A stretch of 64,000 nt of DNA from Agrococcus jejuensis (GCF_900099705.1 NZ_LT629695.1:1302001-1366000); one strand, 5' to 3'; positions 19,673-28,511 are shown, numbered from the stretch's first letter. Notes: generated by a model from the sequence alone, not told the origin. Program-made: numbers and translations.

Positions 19673-21079
19673 CTACCTCCGCGTCACATCCCGCTCCAAC
19701 GCCTCCAGCGTGCGCCCGCGCGACTCGGGCAGCCGCCACAGCACGAACGCGAGCGCGCACGCGCCGAGCACGGCGAAGCCGAAGAACGTGCCCGAGATGC
19801 CGACGGAGGCGACGAGCGTCGGGAAGGCGAGCGCGAGGGAGGCGTTGGTGATCCAGTTCGCGAACGCGCCGACGCCGACGCCGAGGCCGCGCATCCGCAT
19901 GGGGAAGATCTCGGACAGCGTGACCCAGAACGCCACGTTGAGGAACGTCTGCATCGCGCCGACGAACGCGACGACGAGCACGAGGATCACGATCGGCCGC
20001 GCGGGGTCGCCCGGCTGCAGCACGAGCGATGCGATGCCGATGAGCACCTGGCAGATCGTGGTGAGGCCGAATCCGAGCACGAACGTCGTGCGGCGGTCGA
20101 CGCGGTCCATCATCCACAGCGCCACGATGCCGCCGAGCACGGCGATGACGCCGGGGGCGACGTTGGCGACGAGCGCCGCCTGCCGCTCGAAGCCCGACTC
20201 CACGAGCACCGTCTGGCCGTAGTACATGATCGCGTTGATGCCGGTGACCTGCTGGCCGATGCCCAGTCCGATGCCCGTGAGCAGGATCGCGAGCAGGCGG
20301 CGATCGCGCAGCACGTCGGCCAGCCTGACACGGTCGTGCTGCCGCATCGCTGCGATGGCCTCGACGTCGGCGAGCTCGGCGGCGGCGCGCTCGGGCGTGC
20401 GGATGCGCTGCAGCACCGCGAGCGCCTCGTCGCGGCGGCCGTGGTCGACGAGCCAGCGGGGCGACTCGGGCATGCGCAGCATCCCGAGGAAGAGGGCGGC
20501 GGCGGGCAGGGCGCAGACGGCGAACATGATGCGCCACACGCCGTCGAGGTGGCCGAGCTGCGCGCCGAGGATGGCGTTGACGACGAACGCGGCGAGCTGG
20601 CCCGAGACGATCGCGAGCTCGTTGCGGCCCGAGAGCGAGCCGCGGATCTCGTGCGGTGCAAGCTCGGAGAGGTAGACGGGCACGACCGTGGATGCGCCGC
20701 CGACGGCGAGGCCCAGCAGCACGCGGCCGACGACGAGCGCCTCGAGGCTCGGCGCCGCGACGACGACGAGCGAGCCGACGAAGAACAGCACCGCGAGCGC
20801 GACGATCGTCGTGCGGCGGCCGCGCGCATCCGAGACTCGACCGCCGACGAGGGCGCCGATCGCGGCGGCGAAGACGAGCGACGACGTCGCGATGCCCTGG
20901 GTCAGCGGCGTGAGGCCGAGCTCCTGCGTCATCGGCAGCAGCGCGCCGTTGATGACACCGGTGTCGTAGCCGAACAGCAGGCCGCCGAGGCACGCGACGA
21001 CCGCGACGAGGCCGAGCCTGCGCCGATGCGGTCCGTCGCCGAGCGGGGGCAGCGTGGCAGGGGCGATCGGCGCGGTCAT
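19673..21079 (-). CDS. MFS sugar porter (major facilitator, sugar/H+ symporter type)
   Basis: This gene encodes 468 residues from ATG 21079, with GAGGAGG just upstream. It has twelve predicted hydrophobic helices and the sugar-porter signatures: FGYDTGVINGAL in helix 1, GRVSDARGRR in the 2-3 loop, PVYLSELAPHEIRG after helix 4, MPESPRWL before the central loop, QQVTGINAIMYYG in helix 7, and a C-terminal PESRGRTLEALE. These place it with the XylE/GalP/AraE family of inner-membrane sugar symporters. It lies last in the minus-strand uronate operon, but a long palindromic repeat separates it from kdgK, so its expression may be partly separate. The substrate is not readable from sequence. Confidence 0.9.
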   Translation of the reverse strand: MTAPIAPATLPPLGDGPHRRRLGLVAVVACLGGLLFGYDTGVINGALLPMTQELGLTPLTQGIATSSLVFAAAIGALVGGRVSDARGRRTTIVALAVLFFVGSLVVVAAPSLEALVVGRVLLGLAVGGASTVVPVYLSELAPHEIRGSLSGRNELAIVSGQLAAFVVNAILGAQLGHLDGVWRIMFAVCALPAAALFLGMLRMPESPRWLVDHGRRDEALAVLQRIRTPERAAAELADVEAIAAMRQHDRVRLADVLRDRRLLAILLTGIGLGIGQQVTGINAIMYYGQTVLVESGFERQAALVANVAPGVIAVLGGIVALWMMDRVDRRTTFVLGFGLTTICQVLIGIASLVLQPGDPARPIVILVLVVAFVGAMQTFLNVAFWVTLSEIFPMRMRGLGVGVGAFANWITNASLALAFPTLVASVGISGTFFGFAVLGACALAFVLWRLPESRGRTLEALERDVTRR

Positions 21080-21142
21080 GGGCCTCCTCGGTCCGACCCT
21101 CCATCCAAGCACCGGAAGGATGTTCGGGATGCGAGCCGCTCA

Positions 21143-21311
21143 CCCAGCAGCTGGTCGAGGAGGCCCCGAGCGCAGCGAGGAGCCGTCACGAGGCCTCGCG
21201 GCGTGCCCGCTCGGCGCGACCATGCGCGTGGTTGGGCAGGAGCGGCGGTCGCGTGGTCTCGTGACGCGGGCTCGCCCAGGGGCTCGCGCGCTCCTCGACC
21301 AGCTGGTGGGG
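21143..21311. repeat. About 170-bp dispersed palindromic repeat (family A, copy 1)
   Basis: The outer arms CAGCTGGTCGAGGAG and CTCCTCGACCAGCTG are exact complements. An inner pair (GTCACGAGGCCTCGCG and GCGTGGTCTCGTGAC) is also largely complementary, so the whole element can fold into one long interrupted hairpin. It sits between kdgK and the MFS porter. Related copies are at 32096-32257 and 36463-36634. No open frame is evident. Confidence 0.8.
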
Positions 21312-21334
21312 TGGTGCGCTCCGGAGAGGAGCCC

Positions 21335-22279
21335 CTACCGCTCCACCGGGTCGCCGCCGCCGTGCACGAGCTCGGCGACGTCGGCGGGGGTCGGCATGGC
21401 CTCCCAGTCGCCCTCGGCGCGGCACGCGCACGCGCCGGCGGCGGATGCGGTGCGCAGCCGGGTCGCGTGGTCGGCGCCGCGCACGAGCTCGGCGAGGTAG
21501 CCGCCGACGAACGCGTCGCCGGCGCCCACGGTGTCCGCGACGGGCACCCGGTACGCATCCACCCGCAGCACCTCATCCCCGTCGACGCCCAGGGCGCCGC
21601 GGTCGCCGAGCTTCACGACGGCGCGAGCGGGTCCGAGCGCCTGCAGCGCGAGCGCGAGCGCCTCGTCCGACTCCCCCGACACGAGGATGCGCGCCTCGTC
21701 GTCGCCCGCGAACACGACGTCGGCGAGCGCCGCCACCTCGCGGTACCGCGGCGCAGCATCCTCGGCCGACCACAGCTTCGACCGGTGGTTCACGTCGAAC
21801 GACACGAGCGTGCCGACCGACCGCGCGTGGCGCACGGCGTGCAGCACGGCCTCCGCCGACGTCGCCGACAGCGCGAGGCCGATGCCCGTGACGTGCAGCA
21901 CGTCGGCCGCCGCGATGGCGTCGAGGTCGACGTCGGCGGGCGACAGGCGCGAGCCGGCGTTGCCGTCGCGGTAGTAGGTGACGCGGCTGCGGCCGAGGTG
22001 CGGCCGGTCCTTGAGCATGATCGCGGTCGGCACCTCGGCGTCGACGGCGACGTGCGCCGCCACGTGCTCGGCGCGCAGCGTGCGCAGGATGCGGCGGCCC
22101 ACGGCGTCGTCGCCGACGCGGCCGATCCACGCGGTGGGGATGCCGAGGCGTGCGGTCGCGATGGCGACGTTCGTCTCGGCGCCGCCGAACGACAGCTCGG
22201 CGTCGCCCACGACGTCGAAGCCGCCCGTGCGGCGCGCGAGCACGAGGCCGAGCGCCTCGCCGAGGGTCACGACGCTCAT
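21335..22279 (-). CDS. kdgK: 2-keto-3-deoxygluconate kinase, PfkB family
   Basis: This gene encodes 314 residues. ATG 22279 overlaps the eda stop as ATGA. The PfkB/ribokinase fold is shown by GGAETNVAIATARLG near residue 32, by SFDVNHRSKLW in the middle and by the C-terminal DTVGAGDAFVGGYLAEL signature with the catalytic Asp and anion hole. It should phosphorylate 2-keto-3-deoxy-D-gluconate at O6 with ATP, giving KDPG for the adjacent aldolase. The family assignment is certain. The substrate is inferred from the kduD, eda and kduI neighbours, since other sugar-acid kinases share these motifs. Confidence 0.88.
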   Translation of the reverse strand: MSVVTLGEALGLVLARRTGGFDVVGDAELSFGGAETNVAIATARLGIPTAWIGRVGDDAVGRRILRTLRAEHVAAHVAVDAEVPTAIMLKDRPHLGRSRVTYYRDGNAGSRLSPADVDLDAIAAADVLHVTGIGLALSATSAEAVLHAVRHARSVGTLVSFDVNHRSKLWSAEDAAPRYREVAALADVVFAGDDEARILVSGESDEALALALQALGPARAVVKLGDRGALGVDGDEVLRVDAYRVPVADTVGAGDAFVGGYLAELVRGADHATRLRTASAAGACACRAEGDWEAMPTPADVAELVHGGGDPVER

Positions 22280-22896
22280 GCCGGCACCCCCTCGGCGATC
22301 GCGACGGCGCGTGCGGCGATGGCCGCGACGGCATCCGCGCCCTCGCGCATCGCGGGGCCGGCGGCGAGCCACGAGCCCGACACGGCGAAGACGGCGGGAT
22401 GCGCGAGGTGCGTCGCGAGCGTCGACTCGCTGACGCCGCCGGAGGGCATGAACGTGACGTCGGCGAACACCGACGCGTAGGCGTCGAGCAGCGCGAGGCC
22501 GCCGGCGACGCCGGCGGGGAAGAGCTTCAGCTGCCGCAGGCCGAGGTCGCGGGCGACCATCACCTCGGTGGGCGTCATGACGCCGGGCAGCACGTCGACG
22601 CCTGCCGCCTGCGCGACGGCGACGACGTCGGCCGAGAGGCCGGGCGACACGAGGAACCGCGCGCCGGCGTCGAGCGCCGCGCGCGCCTGCTCGGCGTCGA
22701 GCACGGTGCCGGCGCCGACCACGAGGTCGCCGCGCGCCGCGATCGTGCGCAGCGCCTCCATGGCGTGCGGCGTGCGCAGCGCGACCTCGACGATGCCGAT
22801 GCCGCCCGCGACGAGGCCGTTGGCGAGCGCCGCCGACTCCCCCGCGGTCGCGGGGGCGGCGAGCGGCACGAGGCGATGCCCGGCGACGGCGCTCAT
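22276..22896 (-). CDS. eda: 2-keto-3-deoxy-6-phosphogluconate (KDPG) aldolase
   Basis: This gene encodes 206 residues. ATG 22896 overlaps the kduD stop as ATGA. It is a class I aldolase of the KDPG/KHG family: GGIGIVEVALRTPHAMEAL carries the catalytic Glu region, VGAGTVLDAEQA follows, and QLKLFPAGVAGG contains the Schiff-base Lys. FMPSGGVSE forms the phosphate site. It cleaves KDPG to pyruvate and glyceraldehyde-3-phosphate in the cytoplasm, the last step of the uronate route encoded here. The length is normal for the family. Confidence 0.92.
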   Translation of the reverse strand: MSAVAGHRLVPLAAPATAGESAALANGLVAGGIGIVEVALRTPHAMEALRTIAARGDLVVGAGTVLDAEQARAALDAGARFLVSPGLSADVVAVAQAAGVDVLPGVMTPTEVMVARDLGLRQLKLFPAGVAGGLALLDAYASVFADVTFMPSGGVSESTLATHLAHPAVFAVSGSWLAAGPAMREGADAVAAIAARAVAIAEGVPA

Positions 22897-23645
22897 CGTG
22901 CCAGCCACCCGCCGTCGACGGGCAGGATCGCGCCCGTCACGTACGCGGCAGCGGGGCTCGCGAGGAAGACGGTCGCGCCCGCGAGGTCCTCCGCTCGGCC
23001 CCAGCGGCCGGCGGGGATGCGCTCGAGGATCGCCTGCGAGCGGTCGGGGTCGTCGCGCAGCGCCTCGGTGTTGTCGGTCGCGATGTAGCCGGGGGCGATG
23101 CCGTTCACGGTCACGCCGCGGCCGGCCCACTCGTTCGACAGCGCGTGCACGAGGCCCGCGACGCCCGACTTCGCGGCGGCGTAGCCGGGCACGTTGATGC
23201 CGCCCTGGAACGTCAGCAGGCTCGCGGTGAAGACGATGCGGCCGTGGCCGCGCTCGAGCATCCCGTTCGCGACAGCCTGCGAGAGCACGAACTGGCTCGA
23301 CAGGTTCACCTGCAGCACCTCGTCCCACCATTCGAGCGGGTGCTCGGCGGCGGGCGCGCGGCGGATGGTGCCGGCGTTGTTCACGAGGATGTCGGCGCCG
23401 CTGACCGCGGCGCCGAACGCCTCGACGGCGGCGCGGTCGGAGAAGTCGACGGCGTGGCCCTCGAACGAGCGGCCGAGGTCGCGCACGCGGCGTCCGATCT
23501 CGCCGCCGTCGGCCTCCTGGCTCGACGAGGCGGCGACGATGTCGGCGCCCGCCTCGGCGAGCGCGAGCGCCATGGCGAAGCCGATGCCGCGGCGGGCGCC
23601 GGTGACGACGGCCGTCTGGCCGGTCAGGTCGAACGAGACGGTCAT
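22893..23645 (-). CDS. kduD: 2-deoxy-D-gluconate 3-dehydrogenase, SDR family
   Basis: This gene encodes 250 residues. ATG 23645 overlaps the upstream dehydrogenase stop as ATGA. It is a classical short-chain dehydrogenase: cofactor loop TGARRGIG (residues about 15-22), NNAG near 90, the Tyr-Lys pair in GYAAAKSG, and the C-terminal TGAILPVDGGWLA. The IRRAPAAEHPLEWWDEVLQVN segment is typical of KduD. It would interconvert 3-deoxy-D-glycero-2,5-hexodiulosonate (the KduI product) and 2-keto-3-deoxygluconate with NAD(H). The assignment rests on sequence type plus neighbours kduI, kdgK and eda. Confidence 0.87.
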   Translation of the reverse strand: MTVSFDLTGQTAVVTGARRGIGFAMALALAEAGADIVAASSSQEADGGEIGRRVRDLGRSFEGHAVDFSDRAAVEAFGAAVSGADILVNNAGTIRRAPAAEHPLEWWDEVLQVNLSSQFVLSQAVANGMLERGHGRIVFTASLLTFQGGINVPGYAAAKSGVAGLVHALSNEWAGRGVTVNGIAPGYIATDNTEALRDDPDRSQAILERIPAGRWGRAEDLAGATVFLASPAAAYVTGAILPVDGGWLAR

Positions 23646-24667
23646 GCGCGGGCTCCCTGCACGTCGACGAGGATCTTCATGGCGTCGCCGACGGCGAGCG
23701 CCTCGAACGCGGCCTGCGTGTCGTCGAGCGGCACGACGCGCGTGATGAGCTCGTCGGCGGGCACCTGGCCCGAGGCGAGCAGGTCGACGGCGCGCTCGAA
23801 GTCGGCGCGCTCGTAGACGCGGGCGCCGATGAGCTCGAGCTCGCGCCAGAAGACGCGGTGCAGGTCGATCGGCACGGGCTGCGCGTGGATGGCGACCATG
23901 ACGACGCGGCCGCGCACGCGGGCGAGGTGCGGGCTCGACAGGGCGGTGGCGGCGACGCCGGCGACCTCGAAGACGACGTCGGCACCGGCGCCGCCGGTGC
24001 GCTCGTCGACGATGGCGGGCACGTCGGCGCCGATGGGGTCGAGGGTGTCGGCGCCGAGACGCTCCGCGAGCGCGCGGCGCTCGGCGTTGGGCTCGACGAC
24101 GAGCACGTGCGCGCCGGTCGCGCGGGCGACGAGGGCGATGAGCTGGCCGATGGGGCCGCCGCCCACGACGACGACGTGCTCGCCGGCGGCGACGCGCCCG
24201 CGGGCGACGTCGTGGCAGGCGACGGCGAGCGGCTCGACGAGCGCCGCGTGGCGCAGCGAGAGGGATGCGGGCAGCGGCACGATGAGCGACGCATCCACGT
24301 TCCACCGCTCCTGCAGCGAGCCGGGGCTGTCGATGCCGACGAAGTTGAGGCGCTGGCAGACGTGGCCGTTGCCGGCCTCGCACGCGGGGCACGAGCCGCA
24401 CGCGTCGAGCGGCATGACGGTGACCTGGTCGCCGACGGCGATGCCGGTCACGCCCTCGCCGACCGCGGCGATCGTGCCGCTCATCTCGTGGCCGATCGAC
24501 TGCGGCGTCGTGACGCGCGAGTCCATCGAGCCGTGCAGCACGTGGAGGTCGGTGCCGCAGATGCCGGTGTAGGCGACGGCGATCTGCACCTGGCCCGCTG
24601 CGGGCTCGGTCGCGGCGACCTCGTCGACGGTGATGCGGTGCTCGCCGCGGTACTGCGCTGCCCTCAT
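23642..24667 (-). CDS. Zn-dependent medium-chain dehydrogenase (sugar-acid/polyol type)
   Basis: This gene encodes 341 residues from ATG 24667, with GAGGGAG about 10 nt upstream. It is first in the minus-strand operon. Motifs are the catalytic-zinc ligand in GICGTDLHVLHG, GHEMSGTIAAVGEGV, the four-Cys structural zinc loop CGSCPACEAGNGHVC, EPLAVACHDV, and the Rossmann glycine motif VVVVGGGPIGQL. This places it in the threonine-dehydrogenase/sorbitol-dehydrogenase group. In this operon it probably oxidises a sugar acid or polyol that feeds the KDG branch (for example a hexonate), but the substrate is not determined by the sequence. Confidence 0.85.
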   Translation of the reverse strand: MRAAQYRGEHRITVDEVAATEPAAGQVQIAVAYTGICGTDLHVLHGSMDSRVTTPQSIGHEMSGTIAAVGEGVTGIAVGDQVTVMPLDACGSCPACEAGNGHVCQRLNFVGIDSPGSLQERWNVDASLIVPLPASLSLRHAALVEPLAVACHDVARGRVAAGEHVVVVGGGPIGQLIALVARATGAHVLVVEPNAERRALAERLGADTLDPIGADVPAIVDERTGGAGADVVFEVAGVAATALSSPHLARVRGRVVMVAIHAQPVPIDLHRVFWRELELIGARVYERADFERAVDLLASGQVPADELITRVVPLDDTQAAFEALAVGDAMKILVDVQGARA

Positions 24668-24798
24668 GCGCGGATGCTCCCTCGGATCCGTGAAACTTGC
24701 TTCCATTCGAAGGTCCACGTTGCGGAACTTCGTTTCGTGACGCTACCGTACCCGAAGCGGTCGTCCCACGCACCGCGGAACTTCAACGAGGAGGATCC
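24668..24798. promoter_or_regulatory. Divergent control region of the uronate locus with candidate operators
   Basis: This 131-nt spacer separates the two arms of the locus. GAAACTTGCTTCC (24692-24704) and GGAACTTCGTTTC (24724-24736) are related motifs in opposite orientation. The second is itself a near palindrome (GGAAC-TTC-GTTTC). GCGGAACTTC also occurs twice (24722-24731, 24776-24785). These are the likely binding sites of the IclR-type regulator encoded at the end of the plus arm, but no footprint is known. Confidence 0.5.
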
Positions 24799-25812
24799 AT
24801 GCGCAGCATGAGGGTCGGCGCCATCGCCGGCATCGCGACCGTCGGACTCGCCCTGGCGGCGTGCTCGGGCGGCACGGGCGGCGAGGGCGGCTCCGCCGAC
24901 CAGACCGTCTTCCGCGTCGCGTTCAACCAGGACATCGACCACCCGCAGGCGCAGGCGCTGCTCGAGGTGTCGGATGCGCTCGAGGAGGCCACCGACGGTG
25001 CCTACCGCTTCGAGCTGTTCACCGACGAGACGCTGGGCGACCAGGCCGCCACGATCGAGCAGGTGCAGTCGGGCACCCTCGACTTCGCGATCGTCGCAGG
25101 CTCGCTGCTCGAGAACTTCGAGCCCGACTTCTCGGTCGTGAACCTGCCGTACCTCTACGAGTCGCCCGAGCACCAGATGTCGGTGCTCAACGACCCCGAG
25201 ATCATGGGCGACCTCTACGAGACCGTCGTCGACGACAACATCCAGGTGCTCACGGCGTACCACGGTGGCGTGCGCAACGTGTACACGACCGAGGGCCCCA
25301 TCGAGACGCCCGAGGACCTCGCGGGCCTCAAGATCCGCGTCATCGGCTCCGACACCAACGTGCTCATGATGGAGCTCATGGGCGGCGTCGGCACCCCGAT
25401 GGCGCAGGGCGAGGTCTACACGGCCATCCAGTCGGGCGTGCTCGACGGCGCCGAGAACAACGAGCTCATCTACTCCACGCTGAGCCACGACGAGATCGCC
25501 GGGTACTACTCGTACACGCAGCACCTCATGATGCCCGACTACCTCATCGCGAGCCCCGCCATCTGGGACGGCCTCGACGACGAGACGCGCGGCATCCTCG
25601 AGGGCCTGCTCGCCGACAGCGTCGACACCGAGCTCGAGCTCTTCGCGACCGCCGTCGACGAGGCCGTCGCCGCCGCCGAGGAGGCCGGTGCGACCTTCTC
25701 GGAGGCCGACGTCGACGCCTTCCGCGAGGCCGTGCTGCCCATCCACGAGGAGCGCGTCACGAGCGACCTCACGCAGTCGATCTACGACGCGATCGACGCG
25801 GCGCGAGGCTGA
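24799..25812 (+). CDS. dctP: TRAP transporter solute-binding lipoprotein (DctP family)
   Basis: This gene encodes 337 residues from ATG 24799, with GAGGAGG upstream. It has a lipoprotein signal peptide with lipobox ALAAC and the modified Cys at about residue 22. DctP-family motifs follow: FRVAFNQDIDHPQAQAL, VQSGTLDFAIV, NLPYLYESPEH, LAGLKIRVIGS with the conserved Arg that binds the substrate carboxylate, and GEVYTAIQSGVLDGAENNE. It captures an organic acid outside the membrane for the QM permease encoded next. The kdu neighbours make a hexuronate or unsaturated uronate the likely ligand. Confidence 0.92.
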   Translation: MRSMRVGAIAGIATVGLALAACSGGTGGEGGSADQTVFRVAFNQDIDHPQAQALLEVSDALEEATDGAYRFELFTDETLGDQAATIEQVQSGTLDFAIVAGSLLENFEPDFSVVNLPYLYESPEHQMSVLNDPEIMGDLYETVVDDNIQVLTAYHGGVRNVYTTEGPIETPEDLAGLKIRVIGSDTNVLMMELMGGVGTPMAQGEVYTAIQSGVLDGAENNELIYSTLSHDEIAGYYSYTQHLMMPDYLIASPAIWDGLDDETRGILEGLLADSVDTELELFATAVDEAVAAAEEAGATFSEADVDAFREAVLPIHEERVTSDLTQSIYDAIDAARG

Positions 25813-25814
25813 CG

Positions 25815-26342
25815 ATGGCGAACGCCGTGACCACGTTCGAGACCTGGCTCACCAGGGTGCTCCGCGTCATCTGCGCCACGTTGTTCGCGGTGCTCGTGGC
25901 GCTCGTGACCTGGCAGGTCTTCACCCGGCTCGTGCTCGGGGCTCCGAGCCCGTGGACCGAGGAGGCTGCTCGCTACGCCTTCGTCTGGGTGAGCCTCATC
26001 GGCATCGCGATCGCGGTCGCCGAGAAGGCCGACGTGGTCATGGAGTTCGTCGTCGAGCGCCTGCCGAAGGCGCTGCAGCGCGTCGCCGACGTGCTCGCCT
26101 ACCTCTCGACCCTGTCGTTCGTCGTGTACGCCATGATCATCGGCGGCTTCGAGCTCGTCGACCTCGCGTGGGGGCAGCGCAACCCGCTGCTGCCCCTCAC
26201 GCAGGGCCAGCTCTATCTCGTCATCCCGATCTCGGGCATCCTGCTCGCGCTCTTCCTCGTCCTGCACCTGGGCCGCACGCTCGCGCCCGGATACGCGGGG
26301 CGCGAGGGCTTCCACGAGGACCCCGCGGCGGCCGGCGCATGA
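25815..26342 (+). CDS. dctQ: TRAP transporter small permease subunit (DctQ family)
   Basis: This gene encodes 175 residues from ATG 25815, 2 nt after the dctP stop. It has four hydrophobic segments and DctQ features: TWQVFTRLVLGAPSPWTEEAARYAFVWV and WGQRNPLLPLTQGQLYLVIPISG. It forms the integral-membrane complex with the large subunit. Its stop overlaps the next start as ATGA, so Q and M are translationally coupled. Confidence 0.92.
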   Translation: MANAVTTFETWLTRVLRVICATLFAVLVALVTWQVFTRLVLGAPSPWTEEAARYAFVWVSLIGIAIAVAEKADVVMEFVVERLPKALQRVADVLAYLSTLSFVVYAMIIGGFELVDLAWGQRNPLLPLTQGQLYLVIPISGILLALFLVLHLGRTLAPGYAGREGFHEDPAAAGA

Positions 26343-27646
26343 TCGATCCCGGCCTCATCGGCGCCATCCTCATCGGTGGCCTCGTCATCCTGCTCGCGGT
26401 CGGCGCTCCCGTGTCGATCTCCATCGCGCTGCCGTCGGCGGTGTGCATGCTGCTCATCTCGGACTTCGACCGCGGCGCCATCACGAGCGCGCAGCAGATG
26501 GTGCGCGGCGCCAACTCGTTCGCGCTGCTCGCCATCCCGTTCTTCGTGCTCGCCGGCGTCATCATGAACAACGGCGGCATCGCCGAACGGCTCATCAACC
26601 TCGCCCGGGTGCTCGTGGGCAGGATGCCGGCGCCGCTCGTGCAGACGAACGTGATCGCGAACGCGATCTTCGGCACCGTCTCGGGCTCGGCCGTGGCCTC
26701 GGCGGCCGCCGTGGGCTCGACCATGGCGCCGGTGCAGCGGCGCGAGGGCTACGACCCCGCGTTCGCCGCCGCCGCGAACGTCGCCTCGGCGCCGTCGGGC
26801 ATGCTCATCCCGCCGAGCAACACGCTCATCGTCTACTCGCTCGCCGCGGGCGGCACGTCGGTCGGCGCGCTCTTCCTCGCCGGCTACGTGCCCGGATTCC
26901 TGTGGGCGCTCGCGTGCGCGGTCGTCGTGTTCCTCTACGCCCGCAAGCACCCGGAGCTCAAGGGCAAGCCGTGGCCCGCGCCGTCGGTCTTCCTCACGAC
27001 GTTCCTCAAGGCGCTGCCGTCGCTCGGCCTCATCGTCGTCGCCATCGGCGGCATCGTCGCCGGCTTCTTCACGCCCACCGAGGGCTCGGCCATCGCGGTG
27101 CTCTACGCGCTCGCGCTGTCGTTCGCGTACCGCACCATCTCGGTCCGCGACCTGCCGCGCATCCTGCTCGAGGCGTGCCGCACGTCGTCGATCGTGATCT
27201 TCCTCATCGCGGTGTCGACCATCATGGGCTTCGTCATGACGTACGCGCGGCTGCCGCAGCTCATGGCGGATGCGCTGTTCGGCTGGACGGACTCGAAGGT
27301 CGTCGTGCTGCTCATCATGATGCTGCTGCTGCTCATCATCGGCATCCCGCTCGACCCGACGCCGGCGATCCTCATCTTCACGCCGATCTTCCTGCCCATC
27401 GCGGTCTCGTACGGGATCGACCCCGTGCACTTCGGCATCATGATGGTCTTCAACCTGTCGATCGCGGTGATCTCGCCACCATCGGCGCCCGTGCTCTTCG
27501 TGGGCGCGCAGGTGGCGAAGGTGCGGCTCGAGCCCGTCATCAAGCACCTGCTGCCGTTCATGGCCGTGCTCATCGTGCTGCTGTTCGTCATCGTGTTCGT
27601 GCCCGAGATCTCGCTGTGGCTGCCGCAGCTCGCCGGCCTCCTGTGA
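26339..27646 (+). CDS. dctM: TRAP transporter large permease subunit (DctM family)
   Basis: This gene encodes 435 residues with about 12 hydrophobic helices. DctM signatures are IPFFVLAGVIMNNGGIAERL, FGTVSGSAVASAAAVGSTM, IPPSNTLIVYS, IVAGFFTPTEGSAIAVLYAL and the C-terminal GIMMVFNLSIAVISPPSAP. It carries the ion-coupled solute across the membrane, powered by the Na+ gradient as in characterised TRAP systems. The length is normal. Confidence 0.94.
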   Translation: MIDPGLIGAILIGGLVILLAVGAPVSISIALPSAVCMLLISDFDRGAITSAQQMVRGANSFALLAIPFFVLAGVIMNNGGIAERLINLARVLVGRMPAPLVQTNVIANAIFGTVSGSAVASAAAVGSTMAPVQRREGYDPAFAAAANVASAPSGMLIPPSNTLIVYSLAAGGTSVGALFLAGYVPGFLWALACAVVVFLYARKHPELKGKPWPAPSVFLTTFLKALPSLGLIVVAIGGIVAGFFTPTEGSAIAVLYALALSFAYRTISVRDLPRILLEACRTSSIVIFLIAVSTIMGFVMTYARLPQLMADALFGWTDSKVVVLLIMMLLLLIIGIPLDPTPAILIFTPIFLPIAVSYGIDPVHFGIMMVFNLSIAVISPPSAPVLFVGAQVAKVRLEPVIKHLLPFMAVLIVLLFVIVFVPEISLWLPQLAGLL

Positions 27647-27663
27647 CCGAAGAAAGGACTCCC

Positions 27664-28497
27664 ATGCCCTCCGCCTACCGTCCCGGCCGCCCCGAGGACA
27701 TCCCCGGCCTCGACCAGGCTGCGCTGCGCGACCGCTACCTCGTGCAGGGGCTGCTGACGCCCGGCGAGGTGCGCACGGTCGTGACGCACTTCGACCGCGT
27801 CGTCGCGGTCGGCGCGGTGCCGACGGATGCGCCGCTCGCCCTCGAGGCGGTGCCCGAGATCCGCTCGGAGCGGTTCCTCGACCACCGCGAGATCGGCATC
27901 GCGAACGTGGGCGGCGCCGGCGCGATCGTCGCCGACGGCGAGCGGTTCGCGATGGCGCCGGAGGCGCTGCTGTACCTGGGGCGCGGCACGAAGGAGGTCG
28001 TGTTCGAGTCCGACGACGCGGCCTCGCCCGCCGCGTTCTACGGCTTCTCGGCACCGGCGCACGCCGCGTTCCCGAACGCGCTCGCGACGCCCGCCGACGG
28101 CACGATCCGCGAGCTGGGCGACCAGGCGACGTCGAACCGGCGCACGCTGCGCCAGGTGATCCACGAGGACGGCATCCGCTCGTGCCAGGTCGTCATGGGC
28201 ATCACGCGTCTGCACGAGGGCAGCATGTGGAACACGATGCCGGCCCACACGCACGACCGCCGCACCGAGCTGTACCTCTACTTCGACCTCGCCGCCGACG
28301 CCCGCGTGGTGCACCTCATGGGCGAGCCCGACGAGACGCGCCACCTCATGGCGGCGTCGGGCGACCTCATCCTGTCGCCGTCGTGGTCGCTGCACTCGGG
28401 CGTAGGCTCGTCGAACTACGCGTTCGTGTGGGCCATGGCGGGCGAGAACCAGTCCTTCGACGACATGGACTCGGTGCCGATCGCCGCGATGCGGTGA
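27664..28497 (+). CDS. kduI: 5-dehydro-4-deoxy-D-glucuronate isomerase
   Basis: This gene encodes 277 residues from ATG 27664, with GAAAGGA upstream and 17 nt after dctM. It is a cupin-fold isomerase. The metal ligands of the E. coli enzyme (His196, His198, Glu203, His245) correspond to His195, His197, Glu202 and His244 here, in MPAHTHDRRTELY and WSLHSGVGSSNY. It converts 5-keto-4-deoxyuronate, formed from unsaturated uronates of pectin or glycosaminoglycan breakdown, to 3-deoxy-D-glycero-2,5-hexodiulosonate, the KduD substrate. Confidence 0.93.
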   Translation: MPSAYRPGRPEDIPGLDQAALRDRYLVQGLLTPGEVRTVVTHFDRVVAVGAVPTDAPLALEAVPEIRSERFLDHREIGIANVGGAGAIVADGERFAMAPEALLYLGRGTKEVVFESDDAASPAAFYGFSAPAHAAFPNALATPADGTIRELGDQATSNRRTLRQVIHEDGIRSCQVVMGITRLHEGSMWNTMPAHTHDRRTELYLYFDLAADARVVHLMGEPDETRHLMAASGDLILSPSWSLHSGVGSSNYAFVWAMAGENQSFDDMDSVPIAAMR

Positions 28498-28511
28498 CGG
28501 GAGGGAGTCAC

